From Voacanga thouarsii (Eukaryota; Streptophyta; Magnoliopsida; Gentianales; Apocynaceae), in assembly GCA_026120185.1 (NCBI GenBank), contig JANUWF010003376.1, positions 1,488,001 through 1,552,000 on the forward strand: a stretch of DNA of 64,000 nucleotides, in the 5' to 3' direction. A program made the position numbers and the translations under genes. The notes below the pieces were generated by a model that saw only the letters and a list, made by a program, of their open reading frames with translations, was not told the origin of the DNA and ran no database searches. Below, piece after piece: positions 47,100-58,145 of the stretch (positions are counted from its first letter, which is position 1; each line of letters starts with the position of its first letter).

Positions 47100-48476
47100 T
47101 CAATATTTCCCACGGCTGTGATCCCGTAGATTTTTCTCAATATTCCCTGGTAATGTCCCCGCTAGACGATCTCCCAAGAGTTTGGCTAATTGACCAATTT
47201 GGTTCTATAGGTTGCGCATGGAAGCTTCTAAGTTCCTTGGCGTTGCATCAACTCCTTGGAATTTGGTTTCCGTGGTACTTACCAATTAGCCAATCAACTC
47301 TTCCAATGGTGGTTTTGGAGGTACTGCAGTGTTGGTCATGGGATTTTGGTTCCTTTGATTTTCGTTAAAATTGAAAGAACCCTGCCTAGGTTGATTCTCA
47401 TTGCTCCAAGAGAAATTAGGGTGATTTCGCCAACCAGGATTATAGGTAGAGCTATAAGGGTTGTTGCCTGGCCAGACATTACCTGCAAAGGCCGCTTGTT
47501 CCGACATTTCTTGGAGTGACCCCATATTTTTGCATTCATGATTGGGGTGTCCTTCTCCACAGAAATCACAATTGACATTTAAAACCTAGCCTTGAGATAT
47601 CACTATCTGTTCCATCTTTTGAGTGAAGGCGTCCACTTTAGCCTCTAATGCTGCCACAACATCCACTTTGTGCATTCCATGCATATGAGCTTTTGACCTT
47701 GCACTTCCCCAAGAATAGTTATTAGAAGCCAAATTTTCAATAAGCTCAAATGCCTATTCCGGGGTCTTATGATTGATGGAACCCCCTACAGAAGAGTCCA
47801 TCACTTGTCGTGTTGTGAATGTGAGGCCATTCAAGAAGATAAGCATTTGCATTCCCAGTTCAAATCCGTGGTGTGGGCAGTTTCTTAACATCTCCTTAAA
47901 TCTCTCCCAACTTTCATATAAGGGCTCAGAATCTAATTGTTGGAAGGCGAAGATTTCATTCCTAAGTTTAGCTGTCCGAGCTAGGGGAAAATATTTGGCA
48001 AAAAATTTTTCAGCTAGGGCATTCTAAGTTGTGATGGAACCTGTAGGTAAGGACTTTAACCATGATTTAGCTCTATCTCTCAAGGAAAAAGGAAAAAGTC
48101 TTAACTTAATGGCATCTTCAGAAACACCATTCATCTTGAAAGTATCACAAATCTCAAGAAAACTAGCTAACTGAGTGTTAGGATCCTCTTCAGGTAGACT
48201 GTCAAATTGAACCATATTTTGCACCATTTGGATAATGTTGAGCTTTATTTCAAAATTATTTGCATCTATCCTAGGTCTAGTGATACTCGAGCTTGTGCCC
48301 GAGATTGCGGGTTTTACAAAGTCATCCATAACCCTCCTGTTAGTTCCAGCATTGTTCTGTTGAGCACCATCCATCTCGACGATTAGGTTCCGTTGAATTG
48401 TCCAGCGAATTTTTGATAGCGTCATCTCGATTTCAGGGTCAAAATCAACTATCTTGCCTTCGAATTTTCGAGTCAT
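47100..48476 (-). pseudogene. gag: Athila gag with five in-frame stops
   Basis: One continuous frame of 459 codons from MTRKFEGKIVDF to DHSRGKY. Athila gag blocks: DPNTQLASFLEICDTFKMNG, SEDAIKLRLFPFSLRDRAKS, WLKSLPTGSIT, LYESWERFKEMLRNCPHHGF, and the zinc knuckle CDFCGEGHPNHEC near 47560 (Cys-x2-Cys-x4-His-x4-Cys type). Stops follow SITT, KTPE, ISQG, LEELIG and MRNL. No frameshift is needed, so decay is by point change only. TGG or CAG/GAG codons turned TAG explain most. The C-terminus lacks the usual passage into protease. Confidence 0.88.
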
Positions 48477-48589
48477 ATACCAAGGGTAACACCTAAGAAA
48501 ACAAGAAGCAAGCTAGATACATAGTTAATGATTAAAAACAAACTACAAGGTTACAAAGTTAGTAAAAAGAATAGAGTCAAACAGAGAAT

Positions 48590-48930
48590 AAACAACAATG
48601 GGGATATGGGGTCACCTTGACGGAGTCCCTTGGCTCCTCTAAAGAACCCGTGTACTGTCTTATTGATAACTATAGAGCATGAGGCTATGGTAACGCACTG
48701 TTCAATCTAACCAACAAACTGTTGTGGGAATCCTAGTTCATCCAGCAAGTCCAGTAAGAAATCCCAACTAACTGAGTCATATGCTTTTCACAAATCCATT
48801 TTGACTGTGCACTGTGGTGACACTCAATTCCTGCTATAGGCACGTATTATTTCCTAGACTAGAAGTATGTTGTCCGCCATGAGTCTTTCCTCCATAAAGG
48901 CCAACTGTGCAGGATCCACCAGAAGTATGT
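48590..48930 (-). mobile_element. LINE (L1-like) reverse transcriptase fragment
   Basis: On the minus strand: QLAFMEERLMADNILLV, then KMDL, a stop, KAYDSVSWDFL, LDLLDELGFPQQFVGWIEQC and HGFFRGAKGLRQGDPISPLL. These are RT blocks of plant L1-type LINEs. It is cut on both sides: by the Athila leader at about 48590 and by a copia LTR at 48931. The YADD block is not present. Confidence 0.85.
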
Positions 48931-49457
48931 TGATGGAATTAGGTTTATGTCTAATAGACTTGGGAAATGAAGTTAGATTAAGCTTAATTTAATCAATGCT
49001 ACATATTTGTTATTTGTTATATCGAGATTCTATCACTGACACTAAATAGTTATCCATATGAGTATCTCATAGTTAGGTCATCTAATATACTTGTTCTATT
49101 AATAAGCATCTACGTGTTAACTTTGAGTAGCACAATACTTACGGATGTGAGAACTACCGCCTGATGAAATCAGGGAATATAACACATGCTAGTCTTAACG
49201 TATTAATGATGTCCTATCTCATTAATACTACGACTAGAAATAGTTTAAGTACGAACACTATCCAGTGTAGTAGGAACCTGACATCATGATCTCTATCATG
49301 ATTTCCTTAACACAGTGTTGCACTTGGGATTTTACTAATAGTTATTTTATATGAAAGCATAAATAAAACAAATTGAAGAATAAAGAATGCCTTATTTTAT
49401 TTAATAATGCACAATATGCAGAATATATGTAATTGCCTCTAGGGTATAACACTAACA
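48931..49457 (-). mobile_element. Copia-type LTR (527 bp), minus strand
   Basis: On the minus strand starts TGTTAGTGTTATACCCTAG and ends CTAATTCCATCA, the TG..CA form of a copia LTR. It lies directly against the LINE scrap and a (CA)n tract. The 5-bp flanks (TATGT and TGCAC) do not match, so either one side was lost or the microsatellite has replaced it. No primer site or coding sequence adjoins. Confidence 0.6.
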
Positions 49458-49458
49458 T

Positions 49459-49517
<59 letters not shown>
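49459..49517. repeat. (CA)n microsatellite
   Basis: About 29 uninterrupted CA units followed by TATATACATACATG. Flanking 49518-49742 shows nothing recognisable. Confidence 0.95.
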
Positions 49518-49523
<6 letters not shown>

Positions 49524-49742
49524 CATACATGAGTGATGTTTCCTGATACTCGTGTTGTACTCAATTTATATAGTTTAATTAAGTTGTACTATAAATATTC
49601 TTCATCAAGATAATATGAAAACCTAAAGGTGCCATCCCGTCTTGCAACCCGTTAATACCCAGAATCACTCGCTGAAGGTTTCTTAATAGAGAGAACACAA
49701 TTTATAGCGTTAGAGAATGCTAGGATGAGTACTTTTTAATGG

Positions 49743-51816
49743 ATGATGGATACCTTGCAGCGGCCTACTGAAACCTCTAATCATGACAAAGGAAAGGGCA
49801 AGAGCAAAGCTGATCAGGCCCTCGAGCGATTCTTCGAATTCTATTCACCTCGATTTCATAGTAAACTTGACCAGGAATGGGAAGTTGAAGCCTGGATTGA
49901 ACAACTAAAGAATACCTTGTTGCTCTGAATCATTCGAAATAGAGAAAAATGTTGTTTCCAACATCCTAACTTCAAGGATCTGTGAGACATTGGTGAACTT
50001 AGAAGAAAGAATGAAAAGAATGGAAGTAGGCAGATTTTATTGCCGGTTTTGAGAGGGAATTTATTGTTGGGTGGTAGAATGGAAAGAGGATGAATTCCAG
50101 AATGTTAAATAAGGAGGCTGAACAATTGGTCAATATGCAACATATTTTCTATGATTATTGAACATATTTGGGGAGACATAATATTTTGGTGGGTAATGCA
50201 GCATTAAATGGAGATTTAAGCTGTTTACCAATAGATGATTATGACGTCCTCCTAGAAAATAAACTGGTTATTCTAATACTATGCCCAAGTTGATTGTAGG
50301 CATAAAATGGTGTATTTTTTGTGTACTGGAGGAAAAATCTGCGCTGGGAGTTGTGGGGAAGACTAGAAAAGAATAGATAGCTTTTTGATATCCATAACTA
50401 AAGCACTAAAGTTGATTCGGAAAGGGTGGATTGGGTACTTGGCTTATCCTATAAGTAAATCAAGTGAGACAAAGAAACCAGAAGATATCCCGGTGGTCTA
50501 TGAATACTTGGATGTTTTTCCCTCTAAGTTAAAGATATTACCTTTGGAAAAGGGAGTAGAGTTTACTATTAACGTAGAGCCCATGATGGAATTGATTTCG
50601 AGAATTCCCTACAGAACTGAAAGGACTTAAGAGCTGTTGCAAGAGTTGTTGGAGTGAGGATTTATTCAAGTTCATCTCCTTGGGAAGCACCTGTAATAAT
50701 TGTTAAGAAAAAGGATAGGATGTCGAGAAGATCCATAGGCTGTCGCAATTTAAATATAGCGGTAGTAAAGAACAAATGTCTGTTGCCTATGGTCGATGAA
50801 CTATTTGATCAGTTATTATGAGTAGCATGTTTTTTCCAATTAGGTTTGAGCTAATGCTATTATCATTTTTGAATTTTGGTGGAAGATATTCTGAAAATCT
50901 TATTTAGTATGCAATACAGGCATTTTGAGTTTGTAGTGGTGCCATTTGGCATTGCAAATACTTTGCACATTCATGAATCTATTGTACTGAGTGTTCCAGC
51001 CATGTTTGGATAACTTTGTTGTGGTCATTATAGATGATATCTTAGTGTATTTTGTAAAACCTTCAGGAGCATGAGGTGCACATTCGAAAAGTATTAGAGA
51101 AAATATAGAAAGTCAAAATATATGCCAAATTCCGCAAGTATGAATTTTGGTTAAGTATAATATTATTCTTGGGACATGTCATATATAAAACAAGGAGTTA
51201 TAGTGAATCCCACAAAGGTTAAAGTTGTGATGAATTGGAAACCTACTGAAAACCCAACAGAAGTGCAAAGTTTTCTAGGATTAACAAGGTATTATTAGAG
51301 ATTTATTGAAGAACTTTCTAAAATTGCAACACCCATAGTTCAACTCACTCAGAAGAGAGTTCCCTTATGTCTAGTTAGAGAAATATAAAAGGAATCTTTA
51401 GCAGTTGAAGTGGAAATTCATTACCATGCCAGTTTTAGTATTACCAATGATGGATAAATTCTATAAAGTATACATCGATGCATCTAAAGAAAAATTGGGA
51501 GGAGTATTGAATCAAGAAAAGAAAGTGATAGCATATATTTCGAGGAAACTGAGACCACACAAAAGGAATTTTTCCACTCACAACTAGGAGCTGGTGGTAA
51601 TTATGTTTGTTTTTAAAACAAATGGAGGCACTATTTATATCGTGCTGAATTTGAGGTTTTCATGGACCGTAAGAGTTTGAAATATATCTTCACTCTAAAG
51701 TATTTAAAAGTAAGACAGCATCAGTGTATGGAAATTTGGAAGAATTTCATGGTCCGATTAAGTACCACCCTGGAAAGATAAAGGTGGTAGTAGATTCCTT
51801 AAGTAGGAAAGAGAGG
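49743..51816 (+). pseudogene. Degenerate Ty3/gypsy chromovirus-like gag-pol
   Basis: Gag: KADQALERFFEFYSPRFHSK and EWEVEAWIEQLK, with the middle and zinc knuckle lost. Protease/RT junction: ALKLIRKGWIGYLAYPISKS, EDIPVVYEYLDVFPSKLK, EFTINVEPMMELISRIPYRT. RT: NIAVVKNKCLLPMVDELFDQ, HFEFVVVPFGIANT and IIDDIL at about 51030. RNase H: KVYIDASKEKLGGVLNQEKK, AYISRKLRPHKRNFSTHN, and the closing PGKIKVVVDSLSRKE. Many stops and shifts. It is cut at 51816 by the Athila LTR, and integrase does not reappear on the far side. Chromovirus (Tekay-like) affinity makes it a candidate internal region for the giant solo LTRs, but no LTR is attached. Confidence 0.82.
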
Positions 51817-53709
51817 TGATAAGGCCTAAATTTATATATATATTCCTAGTTATTTGAGTATATTTTATGACACTTTTAATATAATAACTAACCATATTCC
51901 TTCCTATTTGATATTTCACTTATAAAAATATTATTATGTGATTTTATGCAAAAATAGGAGAATTTGTAGGAAAATTATATAATTTTCTAGTTCAGACCCA
52001 GCACCAGGCCAAGAAGATGGACCTGGTGCTGGGCCAAGTCTGGAGAAGGACAGAATAGAAGAGAAAAAAAAAGGAAGAAGAGATGAAACAGAGGAGCTAA
52101 ATTGGAAACCAAAATTGGAGAAAGAAAAGAAAAAAGCAAGTGAAATCCTGGGAGGATTAATTGAATCATGAAAGGCTTCAAGAAAGAAAGCCATGGCTTA
52201 GTGGCTCATGGCTCAACTAAATGACAAACGCAAAAATAAAAAAAAAAAACAGGGTGGGACATTGAACAAAAGAAACAAACAAATCTGAAAAGGAAAAAGA
52301 TAAAAGAATACATCATGGGAAGGATGTAATACATCATGAGAAGGATGAAAGAAAGGAAATTTGGATAGCCTCAATGGCTCGGTGGCTTAGGCGGCTTGTT
52401 AGCTTGGCTTGAGTGAGCCAATTTTAGTAAAAGAAGGAAGTAAATTGCGGTGGCTCGGGAGCAGCTCGATTAGGCTCTTGCAACTTGGGTAAGCCAAATT
52501 CGAAGAAAAAAAAAAAAAGGAAAGAAGGGCTTGGAGGTTCGGCTAGTTGGCTCAATAGGAAGAAAAGGAAACGGCTTTTGTTTTAAGGCGGTGGATTTGT
52601 AGAATTAATTCTAGAATTCTAATTGGAAATTACATTTTTTCTCTTTTGAATTTTTAGGCAGTTCTCGTGCCTATAAATATTGTCTATTCACATATGTAAT
52701 AGAATGTGCTCAGTGTGGAGACTTGGAAATATTTTTTAGAGTTCACCATTAATATTTTCTCTAAAGAAATTACTCAAGGAATATTGATTTTGGGAGGAGT
52801 TTTCATTGAAAATTGAAAAGCTTTCTATGAGTATTTATCTCTTTCCTTTGTTTTCTTTTTCTCGAACAATGATGAGTTTAATTCTTTAATTGTATTGGGA
52901 TATTATTTTTGGATTTATGATTTTGAATTTATTTAATCTTTGATTAGTTAATTATTTTTCTTGATATTTGATTACTTGTTATCAATGGTTATTGATGTGT
53001 TTTCTTCTAATTGAGTTGGGAAATGATGTTAGAAGTTCATTGCATTGATTTCATATTTTTTAAATCTTAATGGACTTAGAAAACGAAGTTAAGATTAGAG
53101 AATCAAAGTAATCAAATATTAGTTAATTTCGCCTAGAGTATAGAGTTATTGGCTAATTCTATGTTTATTATCACCTAAAGCATAGGGATAATTTATGAGG
53201 AATTGAGTTTAATGCATCTTTTGATTATTTTAATATGATTGGAAAATCTGCTAATTTAATTAAGAAATAGTGATTCCATGGATTGGAAAAGAAGTGGAGT
53301 TTATATAAGTGGATTCATGACTTGAGAAATGATTGAATTTTACTTTATATTCCTTCATTATGCTAAGGAAATAATTGGTTGTGATAAGTATTAGATAATT
53401 CATGTCATATTTTTTAGAATAACTATTGAATTACATGTTTTTCTCTCCATGAATTATATACATATATATTGTTTTTTTTATTTTGATTTTGATTTCTTTA
53501 TCAATCTAGTTTATAGGTTTTACAATAAATGAAAAGTGAATAGTGTATACTTGTTCCTTTGAGGATCGATACTTGTTAGTTCTCTGTACTATGTTTGCAA
53601 TGAGTATACTAACTTGCATGTGTATTTTGGGATTAATGTTTTAATTAAAATATAGTTAAGGGATGGATTTAAATATAATAATTTTTATACATTGAAAATT
53701 TTCGCAACA
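51817..53709 (+). repeat. Athila 5' LTR (1,893 bp)
   Basis: TG start and TTCGCAACA end. TATAAATA at 52672-52679 in GCCTATAAATAT. A perfect 12-bp inverted repeat, CCCAGCACCAGG with CCTGGTGCTGGG, at 51997-52008 and 52022-52033. Length is within 2 bp of the solo LTR at 10721. Confidence 0.82.
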
Positions 53710-53716
53710 TGTCTTA

Positions 53717-53732
53717 GGCACCGTTGTTGAGG
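53717..53732 (+). promoter_or_regulatory. Decayed primer-binding site, tRNA-Asp type
   Basis: GGCACCGTTGTTGAGG resembles the Athila site GGCGCCGTTGCCGGGG with a few C-to-T/G-to-A changes. It lies 8 bp after the LTR end. Confidence 0.6.
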
Positions 53733-54944
53733 AACAATATCATGAAAGTTTGGATTTCATTGATTTAGCCATGTAATATGTAAATAGGTCGATACATGTT
53801 AATAATTACTAACTTGTTTTTGTATGTTTGTATATATTATATATTTAGTTATTCAATTTTACTAACTTAATGTTAATGTGAAATATGTGTACTAATTGTA
53901 TTTTTAATTTGATGATCTTTATGTCTATAACTTTAAGTCAATACTAACTCTTTGTATTTTCAGGTTTGGACTTTTGCTTCCACGATATTTTGGACAGATT
54001 AAATTTATTTAATTATTAATTATTAATTATTAATTTAATGTTTTATCTTGTTTTTATATTATGCATTCTTATTTTACATGTAGTGTATCCGTGCATTAAT
54101 TTAGGATTAATTTTTATTTATGTATTTATTCTGTTTTTATATTAAAAGAAAAATATATTTTTTTTATTTTGTTTTGTACTGTATTCATGTATTCATTTAG
54201 GATAGCTTTTGTTTATTTGTATAAAAAACCAAAAAAAAGAAAACGAAGAGAAGAAAAAAAAGTTTTTAATTAAAAAAAAAAAAAAAAGGCTAACTGAACG
54301 CATAAAGCCATCTTCCTTTTCTTGCATCCTCCCAAAGATGATCATTTTGTGCTTTTCCCTTTTGATTGTTTTTCTTTTGTTCACGTCCAGGAAGCCATTT
54401 CTTTTGGTTTTTTTTTTTCTGTTGTTGTGTTTTTTTTTTATTTGTTAAATATTTCATATTAGTAATACAATCAATAATAATATTTGCACTTTTACTTAGA
54501 ATATCTTGTTGTATTTATTTTCTTAGTATTATTGTAATAGTTTAATTATTCCATATAATAATACTAATAGTAATAAGAGTTGTAACAGTCATTAGTTGTA
54601 ATTTATGTTGCTATATCATTGTACAATAATTCTTTTGTATGCCTTTAACTGTTTCGTTATTTTTATTGTTGAAAAAAAAAATTTGTCGGTATACTATTTT
54701 CAAAAAAAAAAATCAAAAAATGTTGTATTTTTAATTTTTGTTTCTAATTTTTTTTATTGTTGTGTTAATACTAATCAATAACTATAATAAGTGAAATTGT
54801 AAAATATATTATTGTATTTAGGTTATTATTTTCTTGTATGTTATTGTGTAATTTTTTTTATTTTATTTTTGCAAAGCATGCTCATGTTGTTTTATAAAAA
54901 AAATAAAAATAAAAATATATTAAGAAAGAAAAAAAAAGAGAAGA

Positions 54945-54945
<1 letters not shown>

Positions 54946-54991
<46 letters not shown>
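54946..54991. repeat. (TA)n microsatellite
   Basis: About 22 TA units inside the Athila internal region. Confidence 0.9.
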
Positions 54992-54992
<1 letters not shown>

Positions 54993-55085
54993 CAGGGCAC
55001 GACTTTCGTAGATGTGATTATTTTTTGTATCAAAGCCTGGGAAGGCTTGATGAAAGCCTCGCTAGGCTTTGTGTTGTAATGTTAC

Positions 55086-55270
<185 letters not shown>

Positions 55271-55760
55271 CTTTGCGGAGCCACGTACATCCTCCCCAGG
55301 ATGTTTCCTCTCCATTTTCTTTACCTTTTCTTTTTCTTTCTTTGTTGTTCTAGATTTTTTCTTTTCTTTTCCCTTCCTATTTCTTCTTCTTTATTCCTCT
55401 TCACCAGTTGCTTTTTTTTTTTTTTTCAGTTTTCCAAGCTTGTTTGCATTTCTGGAATTTTTTTTTTGTATATTTCATTTTGAAAAAAAAAATTGTAGGT
55501 GTGTTTTAATTTTTATAGGACCATTTTTTTAAATTTGTTTTTATACTTTTATTTGGTGTGTCTTTTTTCTTTCTTTTTATAGATTTATTCACCATTCTCT
55601 CCTGGCAATAATTCTTCCAACTTTTTGAAGGTTGACGGATACTTTACTTGGAGTTAATCTGCCTTGGAAAGTATTATTTTCTTTTTCCTCTTTACATTTT
55701 TGGTCCTTTGGTTATGTTTTTTTTTTTTTTTGGTGCTATTTTTTTGGCCATTGAGGATAA

Positions 55761-55785
55761 TGTCCAATTTAAGTGTGGGGAAGGG
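55761..55785 (+). promoter_or_regulatory. Internal purine-tract-like motif of Athila
   Basis: AATTTAAGTGTGGGGAAGGG, about 1.1 kb before the true polypurine tract, with a counterpart at 44491-44520 in the minus-strand Athila element. Possibly a second plus-strand primer site. Confidence 0.4.
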
Positions 55786-56853
55786 ATTTAATATTTTCTC
55801 AAGTGCATCTTTTTTATTTTCAATGATATTTTTGAATTTTTGAAAATTGGTATGTAATTGTTTTTGCCTATGATAAGGTTTTAACTTTTTTTTTTTTTTT
55901 TTGACATTGGATATGATTTTGTCATTAAATTGGTTGGACTTTATTGAGTTAAAATTGTGTAGTAAGTTGAATATGTTAAGTCTTGGCAATTTAAGTTAAT
56001 CTTGGTTATGCTTTAGTAGTTGAATTTTATTCTACTTTTCTTATTTGGATATGGATGATGTGATGAAATATGGGAATAGTTGTTGTTTACTTCTTGATTC
56101 ATGGTTTTCTAAATTTGTTGAACTTAGAGTTGTGAATAATGATGGTGAGAAGTGGAAAAAAGAGAGTGCATTTTTCTTTTGGTATGAATGGAAAAAAAAA
56201 ATTGAGTGACAAAAATAAATATTTATTTTATTTGAAAATAAAATGCTTATCTCATTAGGAAATTGCTTAAGGGGGCCAATACGGTTAGTGGAAGAGAAGA
56301 AACAAGAAGCATCACACTTTCTTGAGGATAATTCCCGAAAAGCAAAGAAAAATAAAAATGTTAGGGGTCAATACGGTGCGTGAAGGTAATGTTCATGCAT
56401 TTAAGGCTAAAGAGAGAGAGAAAAAAAAAAAAAAGAAGAAGAGTGATTGACAAAAAAAACACAAGCATCTCCTTATTTTTCTGCTTAGAGTTTTGCAAAT
56501 TTGATTCTATGAGTTTGAAGTGGTTAAACAACTTAACTTGTATGATTTGTGTTATCTATATCTTGGCTTGAAGGGTGAAATAATTTCTATGATTTGTGTT
56601 ATCTATGTCTTGGATTGAAGGGTGAAATAATTTTCTTAAACTAAAGTATAAACTTGTTTAACTTAATTTTGAGGGTCTTGATATGTTTGATTTAATACAT
56701 GAATTTAAAAAGATTTTTAAGGGGTAGAATGAATGACAAATTTTTATCAAATGTTGAAAAAGAAATTATGGCTTTGTTATGGATGAATGTGAGAAGAAAT
56801 AAATTGTTTTATGTGCTTTGTTTAAGTATTTGCTTGAGGACAAGCAAAGATTC

Positions 56854-56868
56854 AAGTGTTGGGGAATG
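56854..56868 (+). promoter_or_regulatory. Athila polypurine tract
   Basis: AAGTGTTGGGGAATG directly before the 3' LTR start. Confidence 0.75.
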
Positions 56869-56881
56869 TGATAGGGTCTAA

Positions 56882-56916
<35 letters not shown>

Positions 56917-57525
56917 TTTGAATATATTTTGTAACACTTTTAATACAATAATTAGCCATATTTCTTCATATTTTATGTTGCACTTATAAAAATATTTTTC
57001 TATGATATTATGAAGAAATAGATGAATTTGGAGGAAAAGTAGATAATTTTCTAGTTCAAACCCAGTTCTAGACCAAGAAGATAGACCTGGCGTCGGGCCA
57101 AGTCTGGAGAAGGATAGAGCAGAAGAGAAAAAAAGAAGAGACGAAACAGAGGAGCAAAATTGGAAACCGAAATTGGAGAAAGAGAAGAAAATAGCAAGTG
57201 AAATCTTGGAAGGATTAATTGAATCGTGAAAGGCTTCAAGAAAGAAAGCCATGGCTCAGTGGCTCATGGCTCAACCAAAAGACAAAAGAAAAAAGAAAAA
57301 AAAGCACGGTGGGACATTGAACAAAAGAAACATACAAAGCTAAAAAGGAAAAAGACAAAAGAATACATCATGGGAAGGATGTAATACATCATGGGAGGAT
57401 GAAAGAAAGGAAATCTGGGTAGCTTCAGCAGCTCAGTGGCTTTGGCGACTTTTTAGCTTGGCTTAGGTGAGCTAATTTTAGTAAAAGAAGAAAGCAAATT
57501 GTGGTGGCTCGGGAGCAGCTCAATT
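56869..57525 (+). repeat. Athila 3' LTR, truncated
   Basis: The first 657 bp of the LTR, to GGCTCGGGAGCAGCTC, where identity with 52454-52470 stops. It includes a (TA)n tract at 56887-56912. Confidence 0.8.
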
Positions 57526-57727
57526 CAACTGCCTGAGTAGACACTAGTTTAACACTGGAAATTGCACAATTAATCTCCAAATTCTCCAATTTCTACATAA
57601 AATTAAAGAAAAACCTTTCCACAAGTAAAATATCGAATAGTAAGGGAATTGACTAGCTATTGCATCAAAAACATCACAAAATCACCCTAAATAGCTAAGA
57701 AAGTATAGGTATATTTAGGCCCTATTA
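57526..57727 (-). mobile_element. Inverted Athila-type LTR end
   Basis: On the minus strand it starts TAATAGGGCCTAAATATACC and continues TTAGCTATTTAGGGTGATTTT, the 5' end of an Athila-type LTR of a different copy. It is joined tail to tail with the truncated LTR at 57525. Confidence 0.7.
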
Positions 57728-58145
57728 CTATGGATTTTCATTTCTGAATAATGGATTTGATTTAACTAATATATTTATCCTAGCTGAGCACATCCAAGAA
57801 TAAAGAATATTAGAGGCAAGGTTAGGTTAGTACTGAATGCTTTAAGATTAAAAGACATTAATCACCAAATGATCTAGTAGCTGCATTTGGGGTAACTAGT
57901 ATCGAATACCTACCATTGAACTTAAGGATGGTTTGTTGGGCACACCTAAGGCCATTCTTAAGAAATTTAGATACCAATCTACTAGAAAAGCTTCCAAATA
58001 TCTTTTCTAAATCAATAGTAAGGAGCTATTAATTTACATTAAATAGTGGAATTAATATGCATTTAATTAAAAACCTAATTAAATATATCTCATGTGTATA
58101 TACATAGTCTAATGTCTCTTATCTTACATCTAGGTCATTTCTATT
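57728..58145 (+). other. Leader of decayed copia element
   Basis: AT-rich sequence with a phrase (ATCCTAGCTGAGCACATCC) of the kind seen in copia leaders upstream of gag. The 5' LTR and primer site are missing. ATCTAG at about 58133 is a possible acceptor. Confidence 0.45.

Larger units (their letters stand above)
41517..48589 (-). mobile_element. Athila-type element lacking pol and 5' LTR
   Basis: Read on the minus strand: a short leader (48589-48477), gag (48476-47100), a leader-like spacer, a second ORF (46036-45008), a long non-coding 3' region, a purine tract, and a 1,534-bp 3' LTR (43050-41517). Protease, RT, RNase H and integrase are absent. The 5' LTR and primer site are missing because the sequence changes to a LINE fragment at about 48590. 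Gag type, ORF type, LTR form and the GTGTGGGG tracts all point to Athila. Confidence 0.85.

Noticed and set aside
48931..49457. Solo copia LTR with target duplication
   Set aside because: TG..CA ends are present but flanks TATGT and TGCAC do not match, so a clean solo LTR is not proven.
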